From: Clostridium ljungdahlii | GTDB lineage: Bacteria > Bacillota > Clostridia > Clostridiales > Clostridiaceae | DNA: 64,000 nt | Reading direction: 5' to 3' | Assembly (NCBI RefSeq): GCF_001636845.1 | Contig: NZ_LITT01000001.1 | Coordinates: 62,001 to 126,000 of the forward strand | Shown: one piece after another, positions 26,856 through 36,054 of the stretch | How positions within the stretch are numbered: position 1 is the first letter of the stretch | Layout: each line of letters opens with the position of its first letter | Made by a program: the position numbers and the translations under genes | The notes under the pieces: generated by a model | The model's database searches: none | What the model was told of the DNA's origin: nothing | What the model saw: only the letters and a program-made list of their open reading frames with translations

Positions 26856-27220
26856 GTTTATAGCAAGTCATCCATTATCAATACAATGTGAATTTAATAA
26901 ATTTCAATTTTTAGAGTTGATACAAGATACTTTTAGATTCAGTTCTGTAGTATCTTTCTTATATTGTAAATAACCTATATAGTATCTTTTAGAGCATAAC
27001 TTGCTTTTTTTTAATTTACTTGCAAATAAATATTTATATTGGTACTTTAATAATTATAAGTCTGTATACACTGCTAAAATATGTATTTTTGACTTGACGA
27101 ATATATACAGTAAAAATACGTAAGGTTGAAACTCAAATTAAAAAATTGAGAAGTATTAGTCTACAAACTATTTGTTAAAAAAATATCAAGAATACAATTG
27201 AAATACATATTCTCAATGAG

Positions 27221-27369
27221 TAGTTTCCAACATTTTTTATAGATGAAGTAATTTAACTTAATTATAGAAAAAATATAGTTCCTAACTTTTTTTATATAAG
27301 TAAAAACGGCTCTAGACATTTCGGTGCTTTGAGGTGGATAAAAATTACCGACTTTTTTTATGCAATACA
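27221..27369 (-). repeat. L-type end with three spaced TnsB-like sites
   Basis: Reading inward on the minus strand from the tip at 27369: AAAGTCGGTAA (27346-27356), AAAGTTAGGAACTA (about 27276-27290) and AATGTTGGAAACTA (27221-27234). The sites lie about 70 and 55 bp apart, as in the Tn7 left end. The first 22 bases mirror 7762-7783 with three differences. Confidence 0.73.
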
Positions 27370-27389
27370 TTTGTGTTGGTTTGAAATAA

Positions 27390-27725
27390 AGCTTGATATA
27401 TTTTTACATTTTAGAATATTCAGATCTAGTAACGGACATAAGAGAATAATATCCTTTGCTGCCAATAGAAGAGACTTTGACGGTAGCAAATGAATTAGGA
27501 ATAGAGCATCCTAAAAATCCAAAGAACGGTGAAAATATAGTTATGACAACTGATTTCTTAATAACTAAGGAGATTCAAGGTAAAACGATTAATATAGTAA
27601 GAACGATAAAACCCAAGGATATGCTTATGAATAAAAGAGTAATTGAAAAATTTGAGATTGAGCGTGTTTATTGGGAAAGAAGAGAAATTTCCGTTATTGA
27701 AACCGAAGATTTCAATTCCATTTAG
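27390..27725 (+). pseudogene. tnsA: tnsA remnant (Tn7-like endonuclease subunit)
   Basis: In one frame from 27390: SLIYFYILEYSDLVTDIRE, a TAA at 27447-27449 where CAA (Gln) is expected, then YPLLPIEETLTVANELGIEH, VMTTDFLI, and RVIEKFEIERVYWERREIS to a stop at 27723. These are the N-terminal catalytic-domain motifs of TnsA, including the lysine/EIERxYW region. Both the gene start and the C-terminal domain are missing. It lies 20 bp outside the L tip and reads away from it, so it belongs to a second, older element lying behind the island. Confidence 0.75.
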
Positions 27726-27766
27726 AGAAATGAAATCCTATGTAATACTGTGAATCAACTTTTGAA

Positions 27767-27799
27767 GAGCCCGGTGCGGGAAATCTGCACGCCGGATTC
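27767..27799 (+). other. Degenerate group II intron domain V-like hairpin
   Basis: GAGCCCGGTGCGGG-AAAT-CTGCACGCCGGATTC folds like intron domain V (GAGC start, GNAAA-type loop, TTC end) but with a mismatched pair in the lower stem. No intron-encoded reverse transcriptase is present. It is a probable remnant of an intron once carried by the mobile element. Confidence 0.42.
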
Positions 27800-27840
27800 T
27801 GTGGGAGTTAGAGTTGCCAATTGGACAACTAGCATACCTG

Positions 27841-27880
27841 TAGGAGCTGAATAAAATAATTATTCAGCTCCTACTCGATT
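27841..27880 (+). terminator. Terminator before the polyol operon
   Basis: 14-bp perfect stem (27841-27854 with 27860-27873), 5-base loop, then CTCGATTTTTATTTT. Confidence 0.85.
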
Positions 27881-28040
27881 TTTATTTTAATTTCATAAGT
27901 AAGGGAGTAACACTTACAAAGGAAGTTTAAAATTGTCAAAGGTTTCATATGTCAGGATTGAGGTAGTAATGCTTGTATAAACGTTTACTAGGTAATATAT
28001 TAAAACTATAAGTAATTAAAAAGTAAGGAGGTATATATAC

Positions 28041-29486
28041 ATGGAAGTTTCTAAAAAAACTAATTCTATTAATAACAAAGGTAAAACTGGAAAAGCTAGG
28101 GTTCAAAAATTTGGTGGATTTCTTGCAGGAATGGTTATGCCCAATATTGGCGCATTTATAGCTTGGGGGTTTATAACAGCTTTATTTATTCCAACAGGAT
28201 GGATTCCTAATGCATATTTTAATAAATTGGTATCACCAACAATTACTTTTTTACTACCAATTCTTATTGGCTATACAGGGGGTAAATTGGTATATGGAAC
28301 AAGAGGAGGTGTAGTTGGTGCAATAGCTACCATAGGTGTTATTGTTGGATCTTCAGTAACTCAGTTCCTTGGTGCAATGATAATGGGACCTTTAGGGGGA
28401 TATTTAATCAAAAAATTTGACAGCCTTGTTAAGGATAAAGTTCCGACAGGATTTGAAATGTTGGTTGATAACTTTTCTTCAGGTATTCTAGGTGGAATTC
28501 TTGCACTTATTGCTTATTCTATTATAGGACCTATAGTAGCTGCTTTTACAGTAGCTCTTGGAAATGGAGCTAAATGGATAACAGAGGTTAAATTGCTTCC
28601 CCTTATATCGATACTTGTTGAACCAGGGAAAATATTATTTTTAAATAATGCAATTAATCATGGCATTTTTGATCCTCTTGGTATAGCACAGGTAAAGCAA
28701 CTTGGAAAGTCAGTATTTTTCTTACTTGAATCTGATCCAGGGCCAGGTCTTGGCGTATTACTTGCCTACTGTTTATATGGAAAGGGAAATGCAAAACAGT
28801 CTGCACCAGGAGCTATAATTATTCAATTTTTAGGTGGCATTCATGAAATATATTTTCCATTTGTTTTAATGACTCCACTATTGTTATTAGCAGTAATTGG
28901 CGGCGGTATGGCAGCTGATTTAACATTTGTAATTTCTGGAGCAGGCCTTGTAGCATCACCTTCACCAGGAAGTATATTTGCAGAAATTGCAATGAGTCCT
29001 AAGGGTGGGCTTATACCTGTACTTTTTGGTATATTAGTTGGAACAGTAGTATCTTTCTTAATAGCATGTCCTATAGTAAAAAAGAGTAGTGTGAAACTTG
29101 ATGATGAATCGTTTAATAATGCTAAGATGACCGTTGGAGACATGAAGGCTGAAAGCAAAGGGCAAAAGATTGAAAATACTAAAGAGAAAACCACGGTAAT
29201 TTCTAATGCTCTTCCTAAATTAATAGTAGTTGCTTGTGATGCAGGTATGGGATCTTCGGCAATGGGAGAATCTATACTTAAGAAAAAGTTAAAAGATGCA
29301 GGAATTAAAATTGATGTAAAACATTCAGCAATAAATGAAATACCACAGGATGTAGAAGTAGTGTTTACTCAAGAGGGCCTTGCCCAAAGAGCCTCGATGA
29401 TAGTACCTAATGCAAAGATTATTACTATAAAAAATTTTCTCGATAATACTGTATATGATGATTATATAAAATCATTAAAAAAATAA
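28041..29486 (+). CDS. mtlA: PTS mannitol-type EIICB transporter
   Basis: 481 residues. The membrane IIC domain ([31 protein letters not shown]; and the substrate motif [13 protein letters not shown]) is fused to a IIB domain whose phospho-cysteine is Cys399 in [15 protein letters not shown]. There is no IIA domain; that is supplied by mtlF two genes on. Uptake with phosphorylation of mannitol or a related polyol is the expected role. The start has AAGGAGG. Since mtlD is missing, the true substrate could be another hexitol or ketose. Confidence 0.92.
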   Translation: MEVSKKTNSINNKGKTGKARVQKFGGFLAGMVMPNIGAFIAWGFITALFIPTGWIPNAYFNKLVSPTITFLLPILIGYTGGKLVYGTRGGVVGAIATIGVIVGSSVTQFLGAMIMGPLGGYLIKKFDSLVKDKVPTGFEMLVDNFSSGILGGILALIAYSIIGPIVAAFTVALGNGAKWITEVKLLPLISILVEPGKILFLNNAINHGIFDPLGIAQVKQLGKSVFFLLESDPGPGLGVLLAYCLYGKGNAKQSAPGAIIIQFLGGIHEIYFPFVLMTPLLLLAVIGGGMAADLTFVISGAGLVASPSPGSIFAEIAMSPKGGLIPVLFGILVGTVVSFLIACPIVKKSSVKLDDESFNNAKMTVGDMKAESKGQKIENTKEKTTVISNALPKLIVVACDAGMGSSAMGESILKKKLKDAGIKIDVKHSAINEIPQDVEVVFTQEGLAQRASMIVPNAKIITIKNFLDNTVYDDYIKSLKK

Positions 29487-29503
29487 TTTAGTAGGTGACT
29501 GTT

Positions 29504-31588
29504 GTGTGTAACATTAGTGAACTTACTGCCAGGCAAAAATTTATTTTGAATACAATACTGGAAAAGCCTCCTTTAAACAGTAAGGAACTTTCTTTAAAAT
29601 TTGGTGTAAGCGATCGTACTATACTGAGAGAAGTTAGTGCGATAAATAAAGTTTTAAAGGCTAAAGATATAAGTGTATGTTATGATAAGCTAAAGTTTAG
29701 CATTGAAGGAAAAAAGCAAGAAATAAGCTACTTAAAAAAATCACTAGGAAGCATACCGGTACAATGGCTATTTAATCAGGAGCAGAGAATAGTATTTATT
29801 ACAATGCAGCTTCTTTTGGCAAACCAACCATATAAACTAGCTTTTTTCAGTTATCAGTTAAATGTTGTAGAAGGAACTATAAGTTTTTATATGGATAAAA
29901 TTGAGCAGTGGCTTAGTGCCAGATACTTGACGCTTGTAAGAAAAAGAGGATATGGAATAATAATAGAAGGTTCTGAATGGATCAAAAGAAATTGCTTTAT
30001 GGAACTTGTTTATGAACTAAAGCCTATAGATGAATTATGTGCATATGTATATGGAACTCAAGATGATCTTTTTATACATACATTTTTTAAGATACTTTTT
30101 GGTGATAAACTTATTTCAACCTCAAAGAAGTTATTTGACTTTTTAGAAAAAAGAGCAACAAGTATGGATGATATAACTTACCTGAGCTCATTAATTCATG
30201 TACTTCTAGCATTAAAAAAGAACGAATTAGGTTCTCCAATAAAATTACCTTCATATTTAATTGAAGATATACTTTTATCAAAAATACATTCTTCTGCTTA
30301 CGAAATGAAAGAATATTTGACATCATTAGGTATAGTGCTTGCAGATAGTGAACTTACATATATTACAATATATGTTTTAGGAAATAAATATATTTACACG
30401 GAAAACAAGAAATTTGAAGAATTCGGAGTCTCATTTGAAGATATATCCATGGAATTAGTGCATCAAGTTTCAAAAAAGTTGCATGTTAAAATTAACTGTG
30501 ATGGACAGCTAATTTTAGGGTTGTCTCAACATTTTAATTCTGTTTTGTATAGGGTTAATATGGACATGCCTATAAAAAATAGTATGCTGGATCAAATAAA
30601 AGATTATTATAATGAATTATTTAAAGCAGTTAGTTATGCTTGTAAATTAGTTTTTTCAAAATATAATATAAATATATCACAGGATGAAATAGGATTTATA
30701 ACAATGCATATAGGTGCAGCTATAGAAAGAAGCAATAGGTTAGATAATAACTTTTCAATGCTTATAATATGTCCAAATGGAATGGGTACTGCCAGAATAC
30801 TTTCTAATAAGCTTAAATTGTTAATAAAAAATATTAAAAGTATAGATATACAATCTTTTAAAGATTGGGAAAATTGTAAACATAAATATGATATTGTACT
30901 TTCTACAGTAAACATTAATTCAAAACAAAAATCAAAAAAAGATCATATAATAACTGTTTCACCATTTTTACAAAAGGAAGATATAGACAAAATAAATAAT
31001 TATATGGCTAAGCTTCATAAGGACGATACTTATTTTAATAAAATAAGTTTATTATCAAAATCAGTAAAGTATGAAAGTTCAGAAGAACAAAAGTATGAGA
31101 TGATTGATAATTTATTGAATAATATGCGTATTGAAACAATAGAACCTCAGTCTTTTAAGAAAATGATTGAATTAATTGCAAAAGATGAATATGACCACAA
31201 TATTATAAATAACAAAGAAGACATACAAAATCTTATAATCAACAGGGAAAAGCTGGGGAGTGTAGTTATACCTAATTCTCAAGTAGCTTTACTTCATACA
31301 AGATCAGATTGTGTTGTAAGCCCATTTATAGGTGTATATAGATTGAAAAAATATATGAAACTTAGAAGTATTGGTTTTGCGTATGAGGATGTAGATACTT
31401 TTATAGTACTACTTGCAAGAAAAAGTGAACAATCTTATGTGCTTGAGCAAATGGGAAATATAAGCATATGTTTGATAGAAGATAAAAATTTTACAGAAAT
31501 TTTAAGGTTTGGAAATATAATGGATTTACGCAGCAAGATGCTTAAAATACTTAAGAGTGCAAATCAAGATGATGAAAAGCAGGTATAA
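29504..31588 (+). CDS. mtlR: PTS-regulated transcriptional activator MtlR
   Basis: About 694 residues: N-terminal HTH (LTARQKFILNTILEKPPLNS), a second HTH-like region, two PRD domains with conserved histidines (ITMHIGAAIERS marks the second), a IIB-like domain (LIICPNGMGTARILSNKLK, with Cys) and a IIA-like C-terminal domain (VVIPNSQVALLHTRSD). This is the MtlR/BglG-type activator controlled by PTS phosphorylation. Start could be GTG 29495 or GTG 29504; the latter is better spaced from TAGGTGA. It lies directly after mtlA. Confidence 0.9.
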   Translation: MCNISELTARQKFILNTILEKPPLNSKELSLKFGVSDRTILREVSAINKVLKAKDISVCYDKLKFSIEGKKQEISYLKKSLGSIPVQWLFNQEQRIVFITMQLLLANQPYKLAFFSYQLNVVEGTISFYMDKIEQWLSARYLTLVRKRGYGIIIEGSEWIKRNCFMELVYELKPIDELCAYVYGTQDDLFIHTFFKILFGDKLISTSKKLFDFLEKRATSMDDITYLSSLIHVLLALKKNELGSPIKLPSYLIEDILLSKIHSSAYEMKEYLTSLGIVLADSELTYITIYVLGNKYIYTENKKFEEFGVSFEDISMELVHQVSKKLHVKINCDGQLILGLSQHFNSVLYRVNMDMPIKNSMLDQIKDYYNELFKAVSYACKLVFSKYNINISQDEIGFITMHIGAAIERSNRLDNNFSMLIICPNGMGTARILSNKLKLLIKNIKSIDIQSFKDWENCKHKYDIVLSTVNINSKQKSKKDHIITVSPFLQKEDIDKINNYMAKLHKDDTYFNKISLLSKSVKYESSEEQKYEMIDNLLNNMRIETIEPQSFKKMIELIAKDEYDHNIINNKEDIQNLIINREKLGSVVIPNSQVALLHTRSDCVVSPFIGVYRLKKYMKLRSIGFAYEDVDTFIVLLARKSEQSYVLEQMGNISICLIEDKNFTEILRFGNIMDLRSKMLKILKSANQDDEKQV

Positions 31589-31651
31589 AAAATATTTAGA
31601 AGATTATTGTAAAGGGCTTATATTAACATACTTAATAGGGAGGATATCTAA

Positions 31652-32089
31652 ATGAAACCGGAAGTTTTATGTGAGCAAAATATATTATTAAATATTGAAA
31701 GTGAAACAAAAAATGAAGCAATTAAAAGAGTTGGAAGATTGCTCGTAGAAAATGGATATGTAGATGAAAAATATATTAAAGGAATGATAAAAAGGAATGA
31801 TGATATAAGCACGTACATAGGCAATGGTGTTGCAATTCCACATGGAATGAATGAGTATGTAAAATACATAAAATATTCTGGAATTGTTATTGCTCAATAT
31901 CCACATGGAGTTGATTTTGGTGAAGGTAATATAGCGTATTTGGTAATAGGAATTGCAGGCAAAGGTGATGACCATATGAGTATATTATCAAAAATAGCGA
32001 TAGCGTGTCAGGATAAGAAAAATGTTCAGAAGTTGGTTGAGGAGAATGATAAAAACGTGATGATAAATTTAATCTTAGAAGGAGAGTAG
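31652..32089 (+). CDS. mtlF: PTS mannitol-type EIIA
   Basis: 145 residues; phospho-histidine His64 in GNGVAIPHGMNEY. It transfers phosphate from HPr to the IIB cysteine of MtlA. Standard size. The start has GGGAGG at good distance, and the gene follows mtlR by 63 bp. Confidence 0.93.
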   Translation: MKPEVLCEQNILLNIESETKNEAIKRVGRLLVENGYVDEKYIKGMIKRNDDISTYIGNGVAIPHGMNEYVKYIKYSGIVIAQYPHGVDFGEGNIAYLVIGIAGKGDDHMSILSKIAIACQDKKNVQKLVEENDKNVMINLILEGE

Positions 32090-32093
32090 AAAT

Positions 32094-33029
32094 ATGATTA
32101 CAACTGTTACTTTAAATCCTGCGGTTGATAAAACGATTGAAGTTGATAATTTTGATGTTGGTATTGTAAACAGAATAGGAGCCAGTCGTATCGATGCAGG
32201 AGGAAAAGGAATAAATGTATCTAAGGTTATTAAGGCTTTAGGAGGTAGAAGTAAGGCTGTTGGCATACTTTCGGGTACAAATGGAAATTTTATAAAAAAA
32301 TATTTGGATGAGGAAGATATAGAAAATGATTTTGTATTTGTTAAAGGGAATACCAGGACTAATATAAAGGTAGTAGATAAAGTAAAACATACCAATACTG
32401 ATATAAATGAAAATGGTCCTAAAGTATGTAAAAAAGATGTTGATGATGTGTGTTTAAAATTCTGTAAAGAAATTAATCATGATTCAATTATAGTATTTTC
32501 TGGGAGTGTGCCTAATGGTGCGGATATGGATGTATACAAATCATATATAGAGATAGCCAGTGAAAAAGGTGCAAGAACAATATTTGATGCAGATGGACAA
32601 CTTTTAAAACTTGGACTTGATTCAGGTCCTTTCCTTGTGAAGCCAAATATATATGAGCTTGAAAGTATTTTTGGACAAAAGATAGAAAATAAGGAGCAAG
32701 CAGTCAAACTTTCAAGAAAATTATTTGATTATGGTGTAAAAAATGTAGTAGTTTCGCTTGGAGGGGAAGGAGCTCTCTTTATAAAAAAGAATGTTGTTGT
32801 ATTTGCTCATGGTATTAAGGTTAATGTAGGAAGTACTGTTGGAGCAGGTGATTCTATGGTGGCTGCTTTAGCTTTAGCAATTGATAAAAATTATGATTTT
32901 GAAAAGGCTATTAGGCTTGCAGTTGCATGTGGTACTGCAAGTGTAACAATGTCAGGAACGCAAACTGCTAGTATTGATGTTATATCAGGTTTTGAAAAAC
33001 AGGTTAATATTGAATATTTGAATTATTAA
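32094..33029 (+). CDS. PfkB-family sugar-phosphate kinase (FruK/LacC-like)
   Basis: 311 residues: TVTLNPAVDKTIEVD start, GGKGINVSKVIKALGG (sugar site), and the ATP/anion-hole motif TVGAGDSMVAALALA with the catalytic Asp. This subgroup phosphorylates fructose-1-phosphate or tagatose-6-phosphate. Classic mannitol operons make fructose-6-phosphate and need no such kinase, so its presence suggests the pathway yields a ketose-1-phosphate or tagatose-type phosphate. It is four bp after mtlF. Confidence 0.88.
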   Translation: MITTVTLNPAVDKTIEVDNFDVGIVNRIGASRIDAGGKGINVSKVIKALGGRSKAVGILSGTNGNFIKKYLDEEDIENDFVFVKGNTRTNIKVVDKVKHTNTDINENGPKVCKKDVDDVCLKFCKEINHDSIIVFSGSVPNGADMDVYKSYIEIASEKGARTIFDADGQLLKLGLDSGPFLVKPNIYELESIFGQKIENKEQAVKLSRKLFDYGVKNVVVSLGGEGALFIKKNVVVFAHGIKVNVGSTVGAGDSMVAALALAIDKNYDFEKAIRLAVACGTASVTMSGTQTASIDVISGFEKQVNIEYLNY

Positions 33030-33050
33030 TGAAGGAAAGAGGTAATCTAC

Positions 33051-34316
33051 ATGAAAACAAAAGCAGTAAGGCTTTATGGAAAAAATGATTTAAGATTAGA
33101 GGAATTTGAACTACCAGAAATAAAAGATGATGAAATACTTGTTCAGGTTGTATCAGATAGTATATGTATGTCAACATATAAAGCTGCAGTTCAAGGACCG
33201 GATCACAAGAGAGTTCCAAAAGATGTAGATAAAAATCCTGTAATAGTTGGTCATGAATTTGCAGGGAATATAATAAAGGTAGGAGCAAAGTGGAAGGGAC
33301 AATTTAAAGAAGGAGGCAAGTTTGCACAACAACCTGCACTTAATTATAAGGGAAGTATGGCATCGCCGGGATATTCGTATAAATATTTTGGAGGTGATGC
33401 TACTTATATGATAATTCCACATGAAGTTATGGAACTTGGATGTTTATTAAATTATAATGGAGAATCTTATTATGAAGCATCTTTGGCTGAGCCAATGTCC
33501 TGTATAATAGGTGGATATCATGCAAGTTTTCATACGAAAATGGGCTGTTATCAGCATCTGATGGGAATAAGAGAAGGAGGTAAACTAGGACTTTTGGCTG
33601 CAACAGGTCCAATGGGTCTTGGATCAATTGAGTATGTTATAAACTGTGATAGAAGACCTTCAATGATTGTGGTAACGGATATTGATGACAAAAGGATAGA
33701 AAGGGCAAAAGAAATATTTGATAAGGATAAGATCAAAAAGGAAAAAGGTATAGATTTGATATTTGTCAATACTAAAGATATAGATGATGTACCTGCATAT
33801 TTAAGAAAATTGACTGACGGAACAGGATTTGATGATGTGTATGTATACGCTCCTGTAAAGCAGGTAGTTGAGCAGGCAGATAAAGTACTTGCAAGAGATG
33901 GATGCCTTAACTTTTTTTCAGGCCCAACAGATAAAAACTTTAGTGGAGAGTTGAATTATTATAATGTACACTATGGATCAACGCATGTAATAGGAACTAC
34001 TGGAGGAAATACAGATGATCTTAAGGAATCTTTAAAAATGACAGAAGATGGTATAATGAATCCGGCTGTGATGATAACTCATATTGGAGGGTTGGATTGT
34101 GTGGCTGAAACTACAGTGAATCTTCCTAAAATTCCTGGAGGCAAAAAACTTATATATACAAATATAAATATGGAATTAACTGCAATAGATGATTTTGAAG
34201 AGAAAGGCAAAACTAATCCAGTTTTTGCTGAGTTGGCAAAAATAACTAAAAGACATAATAGGTTATGGTCCACTGAAGCTGAAAAGTATCTTCTTAAAAC
34301 TATGTGTAAATTATAA
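33051..34316 (+). CDS. Zinc-dependent polyol-phosphate dehydrogenase (L-sorbose-1-phosphate reductase-like)
   Basis: 421 residues of the MDR superfamily: N-terminal GroES-like half with VIVGHEFAGNIIKVG (zinc-site Glu/His region) and a Rossmann half with LGLLAATGPMGLGSIEYVI. The long insert and SYYEASLAEPMSCIIGGYHA recall SorE (L-sorbose-1-phosphate reductase) rather than MtlD, which belongs to an unrelated family. As the only dehydrogenase in this PTS operon it probably oxidises the imported polyol phosphate to a ketose phosphate for the PfkB kinase. Substrate is inferred. Followed by a terminator. Confidence 0.8.
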   Translation: MKTKAVRLYGKNDLRLEEFELPEIKDDEILVQVVSDSICMSTYKAAVQGPDHKRVPKDVDKNPVIVGHEFAGNIIKVGAKWKGQFKEGGKFAQQPALNYKGSMASPGYSYKYFGGDATYMIIPHEVMELGCLLNYNGESYYEASLAEPMSCIIGGYHASFHTKMGCYQHLMGIREGGKLGLLAATGPMGLGSIEYVINCDRRPSMIVVTDIDDKRIERAKEIFDKDKIKKEKGIDLIFVNTKDIDDVPAYLRKLTDGTGFDDVYVYAPVKQVVEQADKVLARDGCLNFFSGPTDKNFSGELNYYNVHYGSTHVIGTTGGNTDDLKESLKMTEDGIMNPAVMITHIGGLDCVAETTVNLPKIPGGKKLIYTNINMELTAIDDFEEKGKTNPVFAELAKITKRHNRLWSTEAEKYLLKTMCKL

Positions 34317-34342
34317 TAGAATAGTTCGGTGTAAAGTTTGAT

Positions 34343-34390
34343 GATATCCATGGACTTGATTTATGTTAAGTCCATGGATATTATCTTTTT
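34343..34390 (+). terminator. Terminator of the polyol operon
   Basis: About 14-15 paired bases (34343-34357 with 34368-34382), then ATCTTTTTTG. Confidence 0.88.
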
Positions 34391-34399
34391 TGTTTTAAA

Positions 34400-34760
34400 A
34401 TGGATACACAGCTTGGATATGACAAGTATGACGTAACTGAAAAGCAAACAAGGAATAGCAGAAATGGATGCAATAAAAAGTTGGGAAGACAACTGGGATA
34501 ACCTTGCAACCTTCTTTGCATTTCCAGAATATATACGAAAAATAATGCATATAACAAATGCTATAGAAAGCCTTAACAGCCAGTTTAGGAAAGTGGCAAA
34601 AACAAAATTAATATTTCCTACTGACGAAAGTCTTATGAAGATGCTGTATCTTGCTACCCAGAAAATAAGTAAGAAATGGACTCGAATATATGCAAACTGG
34701 GATCTTGTTATAAACCAGCTTAATATATTATTCAGTAATGTTTTAAATAAGGGAGCATAA
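34400..34760 (+). pseudogene. IS256-family transposase with large internal deletion
   Basis: The first 23 codons (LGYDKYDVTEKQTRNSRNG) are the conserved N-terminus of IS256 transposases; the reading then jumps, out of frame, to the C-terminal part (MDAIKSWEDNWDNLATFFAF, ITNAIESLNSQFRKVAK, KWTRIYANWDLVINQL). About three quarters of the gene, including the first two catalytic acids, is missing. It is a dead remnant. Confidence 0.82.
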
Positions 34761-34807
34761 ACCGGGGACTCTGTCCCCGAACCCCTGAGGTTTACCGCAT
34801 TTATTCT

Positions 34808-34840
34808 ACGGAAACGGATAGTAAAACTATCCGTTTCCGT
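34808..34840. repeat. Hairpin in the 367-bp gap after the IS remnant
   Basis: 15-bp perfect stem ACGGAAACGGATAGT-AAA-complement. A second imperfect inverted repeat lies at 34892-34935. The gap 34761-35127 otherwise holds no gene I can see; it may contain the old IS end. Confidence 0.6.
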
Positions 34841-35127
34841 ACAGAATTTCGTAACCGCTCAGGTTGCTCTTCAGCATAGCCCTATCCTGTTACAAACGTA
34901 TATTATTGACCAAAGTTGGTTATAATATACGTTGTACAGGTAATATAGTAACTACAGGTATCGACTTAAAGAAACATTATATTACAAATACATACAATTC
35001 AATAATTATTTATCTAAAGAAAGAGAATACATAAAATAATTTACACGCCCAGCCTGTATTCTAACCAAAGAATATAAGCTTAATGTTAATATGGTAAAGC
35101 CTTATTATTTTTGATATGCTAAAGTAA

Positions 35128-35853
35128 TTATCTTGTAAATTTTTCTAAGAACTGTTTGACAATACCTTTTGACATTACGTCAGCCATTTTTAGAGCCTGT
35201 TTTTCAATTTCATCGTATAATTTGATACTTCCCGCATAATTTCCTGTAAGTATATCAATTGCCTCAGATTTGGTTAGTTTTAAGTGTTCATGCAACATGG
35301 TTTGCCAATCTTTTTGAGACCAATAAGGATTTATTCTACCAAGGAAATTAGCAATTTCATCTGCATTGGCATACCATCTTTTTTCAGCATTTGCGGCAGC
35401 TTGATTATTGCCAGCCTTAGCAGCCTTGACCAGTTCAGCAGCTATGATAAGATGACTTTTAAACAAATCTCTAAATTGGGAAGCAATTCTATCTCCGTAG
35501 AAAGGCTTTAAAGCTTTCTCAAAATCTATAGGATTCCTAAGAAGTCGATCGATAACAAGATTTATATCTGGTAACCCTGCTAGTATACTTACTATGGTCA
35601 TTCTTGTCCATGCAATATGTTGTTCCCAAAGCATACGCAGAGTATTTATTAAAGCTACTTCTGATTTACTGATTTTTGTAGGAATAGTAGAATAACTTTC
35701 ATCGTAACTTCGATATCTAGAATATAAACAATTAAAATTTGATCCTGGATTTACTGTAGTAATTGGAAAAATGTTAGAAGGGCATCTTTTTATTGACAAT
35801 CCTGGATTGTATGGTTGAATATTGCAGAAAAATCTTCTTATTGGACATAACAT
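35128..35853 (-). CDS. Conserved helical protein of unknown function
   Basis: 241 residues. The N-terminal 60 are Cys/Pro/Tyr-rich and look disordered (MLCPIRRFFCNIQPYNPG). The rest is a helical domain (LRMLWEQHIAWTRMTIVSIL, NPIDFEKALKPFYGDRIASQ, NADEIANFLGRINPYW). I recall close relatives in Bacillus and Clostridium being labelled acetylglutamate kinase without support; none of that kinase's motifs is present. The coat-like N-terminus hints at a spore link, but that is a guess. It stands alone, divergent from the DUF2935 gene. Confidence 0.7.
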   Translation of the reverse strand: MLCPIRRFFCNIQPYNPGLSIKRCPSNIFPITTVNPGSNFNCLYSRYRSYDESYSTIPTKISKSEVALINTLRMLWEQHIAWTRMTIVSILAGLPDINLVIDRLLRNPIDFEKALKPFYGDRIASQFRDLFKSHLIIAAELVKAAKAGNNQAAANAEKRWYANADEIANFLGRINPYWSQKDWQTMLHEHLKLTKSEAIDILTGNYAGSIKLYDEIEKQALKMADVMSKGIVKQFLEKFTR

Positions 35854-36054
35854 TTTATTACTCCCTTAATAATCTTTATATTTTTCATAGTATGTTTACG
35901 TAAACAAGAAAGTTCTATACTATAAATATTTTTGGATACATAAGGTGACTTGTACCTACAATGATAACAATATATTTGACATATACACAATTGTAACAGT
36001 TACATATACACTTAATATAATGGTAACAAAGAAAATTTTTAAGGAGAATTGACT

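Larger units (their letters stand above)
7762..27369. mobile_element. Tn7-like island at attTn7, transposition genes decayed
   Basis: The left tip (TGT at 7762) is the 25th base after the glmS stop, where Tn7 inserts. Its first 22 bases (7762-7783) are an inverted repeat of 27348-27369, differing at three positions (4, 8 and 20). Each end carries repeated sites close to AAAGTTGGAAACTA, much like the Tn7 TnsB site core AAAGTCTTAAACT as I recall it. They are tightly packed at the glmS-proximal end and spread about 60-70 bp apart at the distal end, as in Tn7 R and L. A decayed tnsA lies just inside the R end. No intact tns genes are present. Flanking 5-mers (GTTTG left, TTTGT right) share only TTTG, so no clean target duplication is claimed. 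Cargo is a menaquinone/FixABCX redox module. Confidence 0.78.

Noticed and set aside
27161-27370. 69-codon minus-strand reading frame with repeated YIKKV-like strings
   Set aside because: The repetition comes from the TnsB-like sites of the L end; composition is extremely AT-rich and there is no ribosome site.
7757-27374. A 5-bp target duplication flanking the Tn7-like tips
   Set aside because: The flanking 5-mers are GTTTG and TTTGT; they share TTTG only with a shift, so I do not claim a duplication. Decay or the loss of the neighbouring R end could explain it.
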